Part shown: positions 26,068 through 34,027 of the stretch, piece by piece
Layout of the letters: every line of letters begins with the position of its first letter
Position numbering within the stretch: the first letter of the stretch is position 1
DNA from: an uncultured Bacteroidales bacterium
GTDB lineage: Bacteria; Bacteroidota; Bacteroidia; Bacteroidales; UBA932
Length of the DNA: 53,051 nucleotides
Assembly: GCA_944322815.1 (NCBI GenBank)
Contig: CALUQB010000018.1
Coordinates: forward strand, 1 to 53,051
Direction of reading: 5' to 3'
The notes under the pieces: generated by a model
The model's input: the letters and a program-made list of their open reading frames with translations, nothing else
Database searches by the model: none
What the model was told of the DNA's origin: nothing
Program-made: the position numbers and the translations under genes

Positions 26068-26075
26068 TAATTTTG
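26068..26075 (+). promoter_or_regulatory. deoR promoter -7 element
   Basis: TAATTTTG matches the Bacteroidota -7 consensus, 32 bp before the regulator ATG and 38 bp after the inverted repeat. Confidence 0.5.
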
Positions 26076-26107
26076 TACGAATACGTGCTCATTAAAACAC
26101 AAAAATC

Positions 26108-26872
26108 ATGTCGGCTATAGCGGAAAGAAGAAAATACATACTTGACAGCATAGTCAGGGAGGGGTTCGTGAAAGTGTCGGTCCTGGCGGAGAAATTCGGA
26201 GTCACACAGACTACCATACGCAAGGACCTGAACCATCTCGAAGCCAAAGGGCTGCTCTACAGGGCATACGGAAGTGCACTGCCTACGGCAGCGCAGGTCA
26301 TGGACATCACCATGAGCACGAAGAGACTGATAAACTTCGAGAAGAAACAGAAGATAGCCGAAGCCGCAGCCGCCCTTATAGAAAACGATGACTCCATCAT
26401 CATAGCTTCAGGTTCTACGATGACCATATTCGCCGAGGTGCTCAAGCCTAAGGGTAGACTGAATGTCGTGAGCACGGCCGTGAACATATCTGCACATCTG
26501 GGGGATATCCAGGGCATCACGGTCATGCAGGTTGGGGGACTATTGTACAGCAACACACTTTCGGTCCTTGGGGCGGAAGCCAACAATGCCATAAGCAACG
26601 TATTCTGTTCCAAGGCCTTCATCGGAGTGGACGGACTGGATCCGGACTATGGCATCACATGCGCCACCACGGAAGAAGCGAGCCTCACCCGGCAGATAAT
26701 CAGGTCCGCGAAAAAATGCGTGGTGCTGACAGACTCGAGCAAACTCGGGAAACGCGGCTTCGCCAGGATCTGCCAGATGGAGAATGTAGACATCCTGATC
26801 ACAGATGACGGACTGCCTGAAAATGCCCGTGCCAGACTGGAAGAACTGGGAGTCAGACTCATAATAGCATAA
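26108..26872 (+). CDS. DeoR/GlpR-family transcriptional regulator
   Basis: The product has 254 residues. The N-terminal winged helix-turn-helix (residues 4-55) has RRKYILDSIVREGFVKVSVL and the recognition helix VTQTTIRKDLNHLEAKGLL. The rest is a DeoRC sugar-phosphate sensor domain with the motif IIIASGSTMTIFAEVL, the later GVDGLDPDYGITC, and VLTDSSKLGKRGFARI. Such regulators respond to phosphorylated sugars. Divergent from the PUL and next to a perfect inverted repeat, it probably senses an amino-sugar phosphate from that pathway (for example GlcNAc 6-phosphate). An antisense frame across its start is not a gene. Confidence 0.92.
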   Translation: MSAIAERRKYILDSIVREGFVKVSVLAEKFGVTQTTIRKDLNHLEAKGLLYRAYGSALPTAAQVMDITMSTKRLINFEKKQKIAEAAAALIENDDSIIIASGSTMTIFAEVLKPKGRLNVVSTAVNISAHLGDIQGITVMQVGGLLYSNTLSVLGAEANNAISNVFCSKAFIGVDGLDPDYGITCATTEEASLTRQIIRSAKKCVVLTDSSKLGKRGFARICQMENVDILITDDGLPENARARLEELGVRLIIA

Positions 26873-26899
26873 GACTCATCATAGCATAAATAAACGGAC

Positions 26900-27532
26900 A
26901 TGGGAAAGCAGTACAAGTACCTCATCTTCGACATTGACGGGACATTGCTCGACACCGAGCATGCCATCCTGTGCAGTCTGAAAGACACTCTGCAGGACTT
27001 GCTCGGGAAAAATGTCCCTGCCGCGGACCTGAAGTTCGCACTTGGCATCCCGGGAGATGTCGTCCTGAACAGACTGGGCATAAACGATACCGTACACGCC
27101 AAGAAGATATGGTACAGACACATGCAGAAATACAGGCCCGCCATCCGGCTCTTCGACGGCATCCGCGAGACTCTGGAAGCATTGAAGGCTGCAGGATACG
27201 GAATGGGGATCGTCTCGTCGAAAACACGCCGCGAGTATGAATCCGATTTCGCAGGACCGTTCGGACTGGGCGGTTATTTCCGTCCGGTAGTATGTGCGGA
27301 AGATGCTTCCCGCCCGAAACCCGCTCCTGATCCGCTGAACGCCTGTCTCGACATGTCGGGAGCTTCAGCCGCAGAGACTCTATATATAGGAGATGCCGTC
27401 TATGACAGCCAGTGTGCCAGAAGCGCAGGAGTGGATTTCGGACTGGCAGGCTGGGGAAATCCTGCATGCAAGGATATCGTGTCGGACTACGTTTTCGGCA
27501 CTCCTGCGGAACTTCAGGATATCCTGTTATGA
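26900..27532 (+). CDS. HAD-superfamily phosphatase, subfamily IA
   Basis: The product has 210 residues with the nucleophile motif FDIDGTLLDTE (Asp11, Asp13 region), the cap domain, IVSSKTRREYE (motif II), RPKPAPDPL (motif III Lys) and LYIGDAVYDSQ (motif IV). This is the phosphoglycolate phosphatase/PpaX-like branch. It follows the regulator by 27 bp and is probably co-transcribed with it, so it may dephosphorylate a sugar phosphate linked to the locus. The actual substrate cannot be predicted. Confidence 0.82.
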   Translation: MGKQYKYLIFDIDGTLLDTEHAILCSLKDTLQDLLGKNVPAADLKFALGIPGDVVLNRLGINDTVHAKKIWYRHMQKYRPAIRLFDGIRETLEALKAAGYGMGIVSSKTRREYESDFAGPFGLGGYFRPVVCAEDASRPKPAPDPLNACLDMSGASAAETLYIGDAVYDSQCARSAGVDFGLAGWGNPACKDIVSDYVFGTPAELQDILL

Positions 27533-27541
27533 GTTTTTTAT

Positions 27542-27549
27542 TAACTTTG
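27542..27549 (+). promoter_or_regulatory. Promoter -7 element for the CoA-transferase gene
   Basis: TAACTTTG lies 22 bp before the ATG at 27572 and matches the Bacteroidota TAnnTTTG box. It lies just beyond the stop of the HAD gene, so the CoA-transferase is probably a separate transcript. Confidence 0.5.
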
Positions 27550-27571
27550 CCTGATACGAACCAAGACAGAC

Positions 27572-28879
27572 ATGAAAAAGGAAATTCACTATGTTTCTGC
27601 CGACGAGGCAGTCAAAGTCATAAAGTCAGGAGACCACATACATCTGAGCAGCGTGGCCAGCGCTCCGCAGATCCTGATCAACGCTATGTGCCGCAGAGGC
27701 GAAGCCGGAGAACTCAGGAACGTGAAAGTCCATCATCTCCACACCGAGGGGCCGGCTCCGTATACTGACCCGAAATTCGAAGGCATATTCTTCCATCAGG
27801 GTTTCTTCATCGGGGCCAATGTCCGCAAGAGCGTCCAGGAGGGATATTCGGACTATATACCGGTATTTCTGGGCGAAACGCAGAAGCTCTACCGCTGCGG
27901 AGCCCTGCCGTGCGACGTGGCCATGATACAGGTCTGTCCTCCTGACAAGCACGGGTATGTTTCTCTGGGAACATCAGTGGATGCCACACTGGCAGCCATA
28001 GAATGTGCGAAGACTGTCATAGCGGTAGTAAACCCGAATGTTCCGCGTGCGTGGGGTCAGGCCATGATACCGGCGGACCTGATAGATATTTTCGTGGAAG
28101 ACGATACGCCTCTCGTGCCGAGTCATTTCAGCCAGCCGGACGAGGTGGAGACAGCCATCGGGAAGCACTGTGCGGAACTCATAGACGACGGGTCCTGCCT
28201 GCAGATGGGCATCGGCGCCATCCCTAACGCTGTCCTCGCACAGTTGGGCGGACACAAACATCTGGGCATACACACGGAAATGTTCGCCGACGGAGTACTT
28301 GGTCTGGTGGACAAGGGCGTTATAGACGGAACGGAGAAAGTCACCGACAAAGGAAAAATCGTAGCGACTTTCCTCCTCGGTTCGAAGGAATGCTACGACT
28401 TCATAGATGACAATCCGATGGTAGCCATGATGGATGTCGGCTACACGAATGATCCGTACGTGATATCGAAGAATCCAAAGATGGTCGCCATCAACTCCGC
28501 AGTACAGATAGACCTGACAGGCCAGATATGCGCGGACTCCATCGGCACGAAATTCTACTCCGGAGTCGGAGGCCAGATCGACTTCGTCTACGGAGCTTCG
28601 CTGTCACAGGGAGGGAAAGCCATCATCGCCATGCCGTCACGCACGAAAAAAGGAGTGTCGAAGATAGCTCCTGTCATCATGAGCGGTGCCGGAGTAGTGA
28701 CCACCAGAGCACATGCACACTGGGTGGTTACAGAATACGGAGCCGTGGATCTCTACGGAAAATCAATGCAGGAAAGAGCGAAACTGCTCATAAGCATCGC
28801 CCATCCGGACGACCGTGAAATGCTTGACCGCGCGGCATCCGAACGGTTCGGGCCTCACTATACCGCAGTAACCATATAA
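27572..28879 (+). CDS. Acetyl-CoA hydrolase/CoA-transferase family protein
   Basis: The product has 435 residues, typical of the 4-hydroxybutyrate / acetate CoA-transferase family. The N-terminal half has GDHIHLSSVASAPQILINAM and the C-terminal half has the catalytic glutamate in LGIHTEMFADGVLGLVD. GSKECYDFIDDNP and the terminal run RAHAHWVVTEYGAVDLYGKS are also family motifs. It moves CoA between short-chain acids (acetate with butyrate, succinate, propionate or 4-hydroxybutyrate). The substrate pair cannot be fixed from the sequence. A ptb-buk set lies 10 kb away, so a role in fermentation end products is likely. Confidence 0.88.
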   Translation: MKKEIHYVSADEAVKVIKSGDHIHLSSVASAPQILINAMCRRGEAGELRNVKVHHLHTEGPAPYTDPKFEGIFFHQGFFIGANVRKSVQEGYSDYIPVFLGETQKLYRCGALPCDVAMIQVCPPDKHGYVSLGTSVDATLAAIECAKTVIAVVNPNVPRAWGQAMIPADLIDIFVEDDTPLVPSHFSQPDEVETAIGKHCAELIDDGSCLQMGIGAIPNAVLAQLGGHKHLGIHTEMFADGVLGLVDKGVIDGTEKVTDKGKIVATFLLGSKECYDFIDDNPMVAMMDVGYTNDPYVISKNPKMVAINSAVQIDLTGQICADSIGTKFYSGVGGQIDFVYGASLSQGGKAIIAMPSRTKKGVSKIAPVIMSGAGVVTTRAHAHWVVTEYGAVDLYGKSMQERAKLLISIAHPDDREMLDRAASERFGPHYTAVTI

Positions 28880-28885
28880 AGAATG

Positions 28886-28906
28886 GCAGGGAAGGGTGCT
28901 TCCTGC
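28886..28906. terminator. Hairpin between convergent genes
   Basis: GCAGGGAAG (28886-28894) pairs with CTTCCTGC (28899-28906) around GGTG with one bulged G. It is located between the stops of the CoA-transferase (plus) and ybaK (minus). There is no clear T tract, so efficiency is uncertain. Confidence 0.45.
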
Positions 28907-28916
28907 GTTGCGCCCG

Positions 28917-29405
28917 CTATCTGATGATGTCGGCCGTGACTCCGTGAACGTATGAAATGAGATCCTGAGGTCTGAGTCGGAACTGCAGACCGCGGACTCC
29001 GGCACTGACATAAATCGTCTCGAAATTCAGGGCTGTCGAATGGAAATACGTAGGGAAAGGCTTCTTCATGCCTACAGGAGAACAGCCGCCCCGGATATAC
29101 CCTGTCACTCCGAGAAGCTCCTTCATCGGGATAAGGTCGCACTTCTTGTTACCAGAGACCTTTGCCGCAGCTTTCAGATCCACCTCTGCATTCCCGGGCA
29201 CAACGCATACGAAATGACCTGTCTTGTCGCCACACAGGACCAGAGTCTTGAAAACCTGCTCTATGGGCTCTCCGAGCTGGTCCGCAATGTGTGTGGCGGC
29301 GAGATCGTTCTCATCCACCTCATACGGGACCAGCTGGTAAGCGATGCCCGCCTTATCCAACAGACGGGCCGCATTCGTCTTCTCCTGTTTTTTGTTCTTG
29401 GACAT
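28917..29405 (-). CDS. ybaK: Cys-tRNA(Pro)/Cys-tRNA(Cys) deacylase YbaK
   Basis: The product has 162 residues, the usual size for the YbaK/EbsC branch of the INS superfamily. It shows TNAARLLDKAGIAYQLVPYE, the lysine-bearing QVFKTLVLCGD, and the conserved YIRGGCSPVGMKKPFPTY with the GxxxP-type motif. It hydrolyses Cys mischarged on tRNA(Pro) in the cytosol. It starts 10 bp after the stop of the DUF4861-like gene, so both share a transcript. Confidence 0.9.
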   Translation of the reverse strand: MSKNKKQEKTNAARLLDKAGIAYQLVPYEVDENDLAATHIADQLGEPIEQVFKTLVLCGDKTGHFVCVVPGNAEVDLKAAAKVSGNKKCDLIPMKELLGVTGYIRGGCSPVGMKKPFPTYFHSTALNFETIYVSAGVRGLQFRLRPQDLISYVHGVTADIIR

Positions 29406-29415
29406 CAGACGACAT

Positions 29416-30270
29416 CTATCTGGTCATGTAATTTTCGAAACGCCTGGCCGTATTCAGCTCGGCCTCTTTCGTAGATGCCGCCACAACAGTGGTCGACACA
29501 CTCTTCGTCGGCTTGGAAATGATCCTCACCATATCCTCCGTCACCTCCATGGGACCAAAATCCGAAAGTTTGTAGAACATTCCGGCACCTATAGGTACAG
29601 GAGAAACGGACACATCGGCAGGATGCACTCCCCATGCGAAAATAAAACCGTCACCGCATTTCACGGTCTCCCCGGGATGATAATTCACACCAGTCAGGAA
29701 CATTACAGGCATGCCTGTCAGAGAAGTGGCAGTGACCACCGCCTCACGCGTCTTCCTGTTCATGTCTATCCTGATGGAAATATCGACCGTATCCTCCTGA
29801 TACGGCACTCCATATGCTATCATCTCCGCGAAAGAACCAGTCTTCGTATCCCCTACCCTGGCTGTCCTGCCTCCGGTAGCCTTCAACTTGACCTCCTGCT
29901 TTCCGTCCCAGAGAGCGATACCTCCAAGACCGACAGTCTTTCCCACACGGTATTCATCGCAGCCTGCACCGTCATTCTGCTGCTGTTCCTCAGTAGGATA
30001 CCACTTGTATTTCTCGAGTTCGAGACCACGGCCCGACTTCGAATATACATCGATGGCTCCGCTGTCATTGAAATAGATCCTCAACGCGAAATGCGTATTC
30101 TCCACAGCAGGTCCGTGATGTCCTACCTTCTTATACTGGTCAGCCTCCTCCGAGACGATCTCGTTCACCTGCACGCCGTCGCTTTTCCAGAAAAGACTGA
30201 CTGCCGTCTGAGCCTGCAGGCAATGACAGCCCATAAGGGCCAATACGGAAAATATTACTATCTTTTTCAT
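29416..30270 (-). CDS. Exported DUF4861-like protein
   Basis: The product has 284 residues with an N-terminal signal (MKKIVIFSVLALMGCHCLQA), cleaved either by signal peptidase I after QA or as a weak lipoprotein at LMGC. The pattern GPAVENTHFALRIYFNDSGAIDV and the later GLGGIALWDG, RVGDTKTGSF and GVNYHPGETVKCGDGF look like the DUF4861 family, which is common in Bacteroidota near pectin-active genes. No such genes are adjacent here. It is probably a periplasmic beta-sandwich carbohydrate-active or binding protein. The family call is from memory and moderate. Confidence 0.5.
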   Translation of the reverse strand: MKKIVIFSVLALMGCHCLQAQTAVSLFWKSDGVQVNEIVSEEADQYKKVGHHGPAVENTHFALRIYFNDSGAIDVYSKSGRGLELEKYKWYPTEEQQQNDGAGCDEYRVGKTVGLGGIALWDGKQEVKLKATGGRTARVGDTKTGSFAEMIAYGVPYQEDTVDISIRIDMNRKTREAVVTATSLTGMPVMFLTGVNYHPGETVKCGDGFIFAWGVHPADVSVSPVPIGAGMFYKLSDFGPMEVTEDMVRIISKPTKSVSTTVVAASTKEAELNTARRFENYMTR

Positions 30271-30285
30271 AAAAATCCTTTTTAC

Positions 30286-30303
30286 GCACCGGCATCCCGG
30301 TGC
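30286..30303 (-). terminator. Short GC hairpin downstream or upstream of rsmD block
   Basis: GCACCGG (30286-30292) pairs with CCGGTGC (30297-30303) around a 4-base loop, between rsmD and the DUF4861-like gene on the same strand. The minus strand continues with GTAAAAAGGATTTTT, so a T tract exists but is displaced. It may be a weak terminator. Confidence 0.35.
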
Positions 30304-30307
30304 AATT

Positions 30308-30874
30308 TCACTTTTCTCCGGACTCTGTCCCGTTCTCCTCCGGGGCTTCGAAAAAGGAGAAATGCACGTTCCCGTACTTTCTTTCCTTCACGAAAAAAGG
30401 CTTGTCGTCAAAACGGAAAGTTCCCGGATGCTCCAGAATGAAATATCCGCCAGGACGGACTACGCCGGCTGCAAAAACCTGGGACGGAATAGTTTCAAGC
30501 CCGTCTATGGCATAAGGAGGATCCGCAAAAACTATATCGAAAGTCTTGCCGCATATTTTCAGGAAATCGAAAACATTGTGCCTGACGACAGTGATGCACC
30601 CTGTACCCAGCTTCCCTGCCTGGGATTTTATAAAGGACGCATTGGCAGGATTCATTTCCACGCATATTATGTCGGAGGCGCCACGTGACGCAAATTCATA
30701 GGATATTGACCCCGTGCCTCCGAAGAGATCGAGTACCGAAAGGCCTTCGAATTCGTATTCGTTGTCCAGAATATTGAAAAGGCCTTCCTTGGCAAAGTCC
30801 GTTGTCGGACGAGCCGCATAGCCCTGAGGGGGATTTATGGACTTGCCCCTGTATTTTCCTCCGATTATGCGCAT
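30308..30874 (-). CDS. rsmD: 16S rRNA (guanine(966)-N2)-methyltransferase
   Basis: The product has 188 residues with the RsmD opening MRIIGGKYRGKSI and RPTTDFAKEGLFNIL, the SAM motif VLDLFGGTGSISYE and the catalytic DPPY motif in IVFADPPYAIDG. It methylates G966 of 16S rRNA during small-subunit assembly. It follows the DUF3822-like gene by 6 bp, an arrangement I recognise as common in Bacteroidota. Confidence 0.92.
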   Translation of the reverse strand: MRIIGGKYRGKSINPPQGYAARPTTDFAKEGLFNILDNEYEFEGLSVLDLFGGTGSISYEFASRGASDIICVEMNPANASFIKSQAGKLGTGCITVVRHNVFDFLKICGKTFDIVFADPPYAIDGLETIPSQVFAAGVVRPGGYFILEHPGTFRFDDKPFFVKERKYGNVHFSFFEAPEENGTESGEK

Positions 30875-30880
30875 GAAATA

Positions 30881-31573
30881 TTATATGTAATCCACAGACT
30901 TGAAATAGCGGTAGAGAGACATCTCCTCTCCGGCATCGAGCGGTGTCCTGAAATAAATCACCGTCATCTCCATGTTAAGCTGGAACTTCTTCATGGCCAG
31001 AAAGATGAAATACTCTGCCGTAACGAAGTCAACCACCTGGAACGAGGTACACAGAAGCAGACTCCTGCCCTGAGCCACGACCAGGTAAAGATGCCCGTCT
31101 GCTATCGAGGCTATGACCTTGTTATATTCACTGATGGAATCGAGGGCATCGAGCATGTACCATATTTCAGGAAAGACACGTGATTTCTCCCCGTCATATC
31201 TGAGCACTGTTTCAGCGACAGCCCTGGACAGCGTCTCCCCTATGGATGCCGTATAGACCAGAACGGACTTCATCCGCGGCAAAGGTTCGTACTCCAGAAG
31301 ATCCGCACCGCCCGTATCGGCGACTTCCGAAAGCAGGGATCTGGCGGAAGAAGCATCGAAAAAATGTTCGGGAACCAAAGTGAACACAGGGGTAAACACC
31401 GATATGGACACTCTACCGTAGCGTTTCCTGAACTGCGGATCAGTAAAAAAACGGTCAGCGCTCATCCAACCGGATGATACGCTGACACCGTCTTTTTCGA
31501 TACGTGAAACATAGCCGGACAGAGCTACCCGTACAGATATGTTTTCACCTGTATTATTCCCAGTTTCCAGCAT
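30881..31573 (-). CDS. DUF3822-like protein
   Basis: The product has 230 residues from the ATG at 31573, which overlaps the upstream gene by 20 bp. A GTG at 31594, preceded by AAGGTAGGT, is an alternative start. The protein has no signal or membrane segment. Features include YLVVAQGRSLLLCTSFQVVD and YFIFLAMKKFQLNME, typical of the DUF3822 family that accompanies rsmD in Bacteroidota and is thought to have an actin-like ATPase fold. The function is unknown. Confidence 0.65.
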   Translation of the reverse strand: MLETGNNTGENISVRVALSGYVSRIEKDGVSVSSGWMSADRFFTDPQFRKRYGRVSISVFTPVFTLVPEHFFDASSARSLLSEVADTGGADLLEYEPLPRMKSVLVYTASIGETLSRAVAETVLRYDGEKSRVFPEIWYMLDALDSISEYNKVIASIADGHLYLVVAQGRSLLLCTSFQVVDFVTAEYFIFLAMKKFQLNMEMTVIYFRTPLDAGEEMSLYRYFKSVDYI

Positions 31574-32264
31574 TGTTGTTAGGAGCTGTGACACTACCTA
31601 CCTTCAAACCTGAGAAATCAGCTGTACCGTATTTCTTCTCGTTTCTTTCCTTCTCCGATGCATCGAGGTTTATCCTGAGCTGGTTGTCCAGGCCTTTCAG
31701 CAGAGACTTGTATGTAAGGCTGGCTTCGAACAGAGGCACTTTCACTCCGGAAACGGTCTTCACGACTGCAGCCATCTGGATGGAATCACCCTGGGAGAAC
31801 GGAACGAAAGCGAGTGAATCGAGGTTGAAATCAGGACGGTTCTTGAAAAGGGTATCCCTTACAGGTATTTCATTCTCGATCCTGAAGACCAGGCGCTCGC
31901 CCTTTTTGTAGAGTTCGAGCATCTGCTCCGGCTTGATTCTCGGATTACGCTTCTTCAGCTGTTCAGTATTGGCCACGGCGATAGAGTCATCGGCAGAACC
32001 GAGCTGCATGACTACCTTCATGGAAGAATCCGTAAAGAAAGACTTGAGCGTATCGAATGACGCAGTGAACTTTCCGCACTCGGTCTTGTACGCATTCTGC
32101 AGAGTACGTATGTCTTTCAGACGCTGGATGGCGACCTGTTCGCGAGCCGCCTTTTCATTGTTGAAGCGTACAGGTTCCATGACGCTTTCTACAATCATGT
32201 AAGCCAATCCGATGATGGCAAGAGGGAAAATGAGGTAGACCAGTACCTTTTTCAGTATTTTCAT
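31554..32264 (-). CDS. Conserved membrane-anchored protein of unknown function
   Basis: The product has 236 residues with one N-terminal transmembrane segment (about residues 7-27, VLVYLIFPLAIIGLAYMIVE) and a soluble remainder. After the segment comes a charged helical region, RLKDIRTLQNAYKTECGKF, which recalls pilin-like or secretion pseudopilin N-termini in layout, although the classical prepilin cleavage site is absent. I do not recognise the family. It heads a short transcript with the DUF3822-like gene and rsmD, behind a promoter at 32307-32314. Confidence 0.6.
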   Translation of the reverse strand: MKILKKVLVYLIFPLAIIGLAYMIVESVMEPVRFNNEKAAREQVAIQRLKDIRTLQNAYKTECGKFTASFDTLKSFFTDSSMKVVMQLGSADDSIAVANTEQLKKRNPRIKPEQMLELYKKGERLVFRIENEIPVRDTLFKNRPDFNLDSLAFVPFSQGDSIQMAAVVKTVSGVKVPLFEASLTYKSLLKGLDNQLRINLDASEKERNEKKYGTADFSGLKVGSVTAPNNNAGNWE

Positions 32265-32306
32265 AATTATTTTAGTGATTTAATTATATTCCAACCAAAT
32301 TCCGGA

Positions 32307-32354
32307 CAAAGTTAAAAATTTGATTTATGAAATGCAATATAATTTGTAAATTTG
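32307..32354. promoter_or_regulatory. Divergent Bacteroidota promoters
   Basis: Two -7 boxes face away from each other: TAACTTTG on the minus strand (32314-32307) for the membrane-anchored protein, and TAAATTTG on the plus strand (32347-32354) for nrnA. The 150-bp gap is AT-rich and contains nothing else that I can recognise. Confidence 0.55.
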
Positions 32355-32414
32355 CGCCCATAATAATCGAGCGGCGGCCGGACGGCAGACAAACAGCCGC
32401 AATATGTTGAATTT

Positions 32415-33470
32415 ATGACAAGTATAGAATCAGGACTCATCGCATCACTGAGCGCTCTGATCTCCGGTGCGGACAATGTGGCCATCACCACGCACATGCA
32501 TCCCGACGGAGATGCATTGGGAAGTTCACTCGGACTGCTCAGGTATCTGGCGGCTGCCGGCAAAAACGCCCTCATCGTCCTGAACGACAGATATCCGGAC
32601 TCTCTGGCATTCCTAGCCGGTGATGACAGGGACAGCATCGTCATCCATGAGGAGAATCCGGAAGCCGCGGCTTCCGCGATAAATTCCGCCGACCTGCTTT
32701 TCTGCCTGGACATGAGCACATTCGACAGGGCGGAAAACCTGAAGGACATGCTGGAACGCCGCAGCTGCACGAAAGTGCTTGTGGACCATCACCTTAATCC
32801 CGACTCCGGGCGTTTCAGCCTCGTCTTTTCGGACACGGACATATCATCCACATCCGAGCTGCTCTATTATATATTGAAAGCCATGCCGGGAACGGACGGA
32901 GATGCTGGAAAGCTGCCGAAGAAAGGAGCAGAGGCGTTGCTGGCCGGCATGACCACAGACACGAACAATTTCTCGAACTCCGTATATCCGTCCACATTCA
33001 TGATGGCATCGGAGCTGCTGGCCGCAGGCATTGACAGGGATGCGATTATAGCATCACTGTACACGAATTACAGAGAAAACAGGTTCAGGCTGATGGGACG
33101 GCTGCTGTCGGAAAACATGGTGGTCACGGACTTCGGAGTGGCATACATGATAGTGGACAGGACGATGGCCGGGAAGTATGACATACGCGAAGGGGAAACG
33201 GAAGGCTTCGTCAACATACCCCTTGGCATAGACTGTGTAAGGATGAGCCTCCTGCTGAAAGAGGAAGAGGACAGGTTCAGGGTGTCCGTCCGGTCGAAAA
33301 AGGGGACATCCGCGAACAGATGCGCCGCCCTGTATTTCAACGGAGGAGGACATGAACTGGCATCCGGAGGCAAGCTTTTCAAGGGCAAAGACCTTCATGA
33401 AGGTACCGCAGCCGAAGCCGCCCGGTATATCGAGGCCAAGACAAAGGAATTTCTGACTGACGGAAAATGA
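32415..33470 (+). CDS. nrnA: DHH-family oligoribonuclease / pAp phosphatase
   Basis: The product has 351 residues with DHH and DHHA1 domains. Metal ligands are in ITTHMHPDGDALGSS, CLDMST and the DHH motif VDHHLNPD. The DHHA1 motif is FNGGGHELASGGKLF near the end. NrnA degrades nano-RNAs of 2-5 nucleotides and dephosphorylates pAp in the cytosol. The following lipoprotein gene starts within its stop codon (ATGATG at 33467), so the genes form an operon. Confidence 0.9.
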   Translation: MTSIESGLIASLSALISGADNVAITTHMHPDGDALGSSLGLLRYLAAAGKNALIVLNDRYPDSLAFLAGDDRDSIVIHEENPEAAASAINSADLLFCLDMSTFDRAENLKDMLERRSCTKVLVDHHLNPDSGRFSLVFSDTDISSTSELLYYILKAMPGTDGDAGKLPKKGAEALLAGMTTDTNNFSNSVYPSTFMMASELLAAGIDRDAIIASLYTNYRENRFRLMGRLLSENMVVTDFGVAYMIVDRTMAGKYDIREGETEGFVNIPLGIDCVRMSLLLKEEEDRFRVSVRSKKGTSANRCAALYFNGGGHELASGGKLFKGKDLHEGTAAEAARYIEAKTKEFLTDGK

Positions 33471-34027
33471 TGATCAAGAAGATTTCAGGATATCTGATTT
33501 GCGCTGCAGCTGCCGTATGCTGCATGTTGTCCTGCAGAAAAGAAAGTCTGGAGGAGACATATTCTTCCCAGGAAGACAGGATAGACTCTTTCATAGAAGG
33601 CCTGATGAACCAGGACCCGGCTCCAAGAGTGGTCCGGAACGGCGGTTCGAACAGAATCGTGCTCACTGAAGGCACCGGAGATGTCCTCGAAACGGGAGGT
33701 ACCGTGTCTTTCTACTACGCGGGCTATGTCTTTACGGGGAGCGAACCTTCGGCCGGGAATCTTTTCGCGACCAACAGGGAAGAGACAGCCACGGAAAGCG
33801 GCTGGACACTTACATCTCCTGACTACGGCATACTGACCCTGACTCTGGATGAAGACACCGAACTGCTTGAAGGACTGAAAAACGGGCTTGCAGGTGTCCG
33901 CGGAGGAGAAATATGCTACATAGTTTTCTCGGGGAAGCTCGGTTTCGGAAATGAAATCACAGGAACCGTTCCGGCAAATTCCGCCCTTATCTACCAGATA
34001 TGGGTAGAGAGCCTGACTAACGAATGA
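33467..34027 (+). CDS. FKBP-type peptidyl-prolyl isomerase lipoprotein
   Basis: The product has 186 residues with a lipoprotein signal ending CCMLSC. A single FKBP-type domain covers about 65-183: GDVLETGGTVSFYYAGYVF, LLEGLKNGLAGVRGGEICYI and NSALIYQIWVES. It would assist protein folding in the periplasm or at the outer membrane. Two adjacent ATGs (33467, 33470) overlap the nrnA stop; both give the same signal. The next gene overlaps its stop (ATGA). The pair recalls the GldI-like isomerases of Bacteroidota. Confidence 0.8.
   Translation: MMIKKISGYLICAAAAVCCMLSCRKESLEETYSSQEDRIDSFIEGLMNQDPAPRVVRNGGSNRIVLTEGTGDVLETGGTVSFYYAGYVFTGSEPSAGNLFATNREETATESGWTLTSPDYGILTLTLDEDTELLEGLKNGLAGVRGGEICYIVFSGKLGFGNEITGTVPANSALIYQIWVESLTNE

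Noticed and set aside
25883-26236. 117-residue minus-strand frame across the susC-deoR gap
   Set aside because: It covers the operator, both promoters and the deoR start, and its composition is that of AT-rich non-coding DNA.
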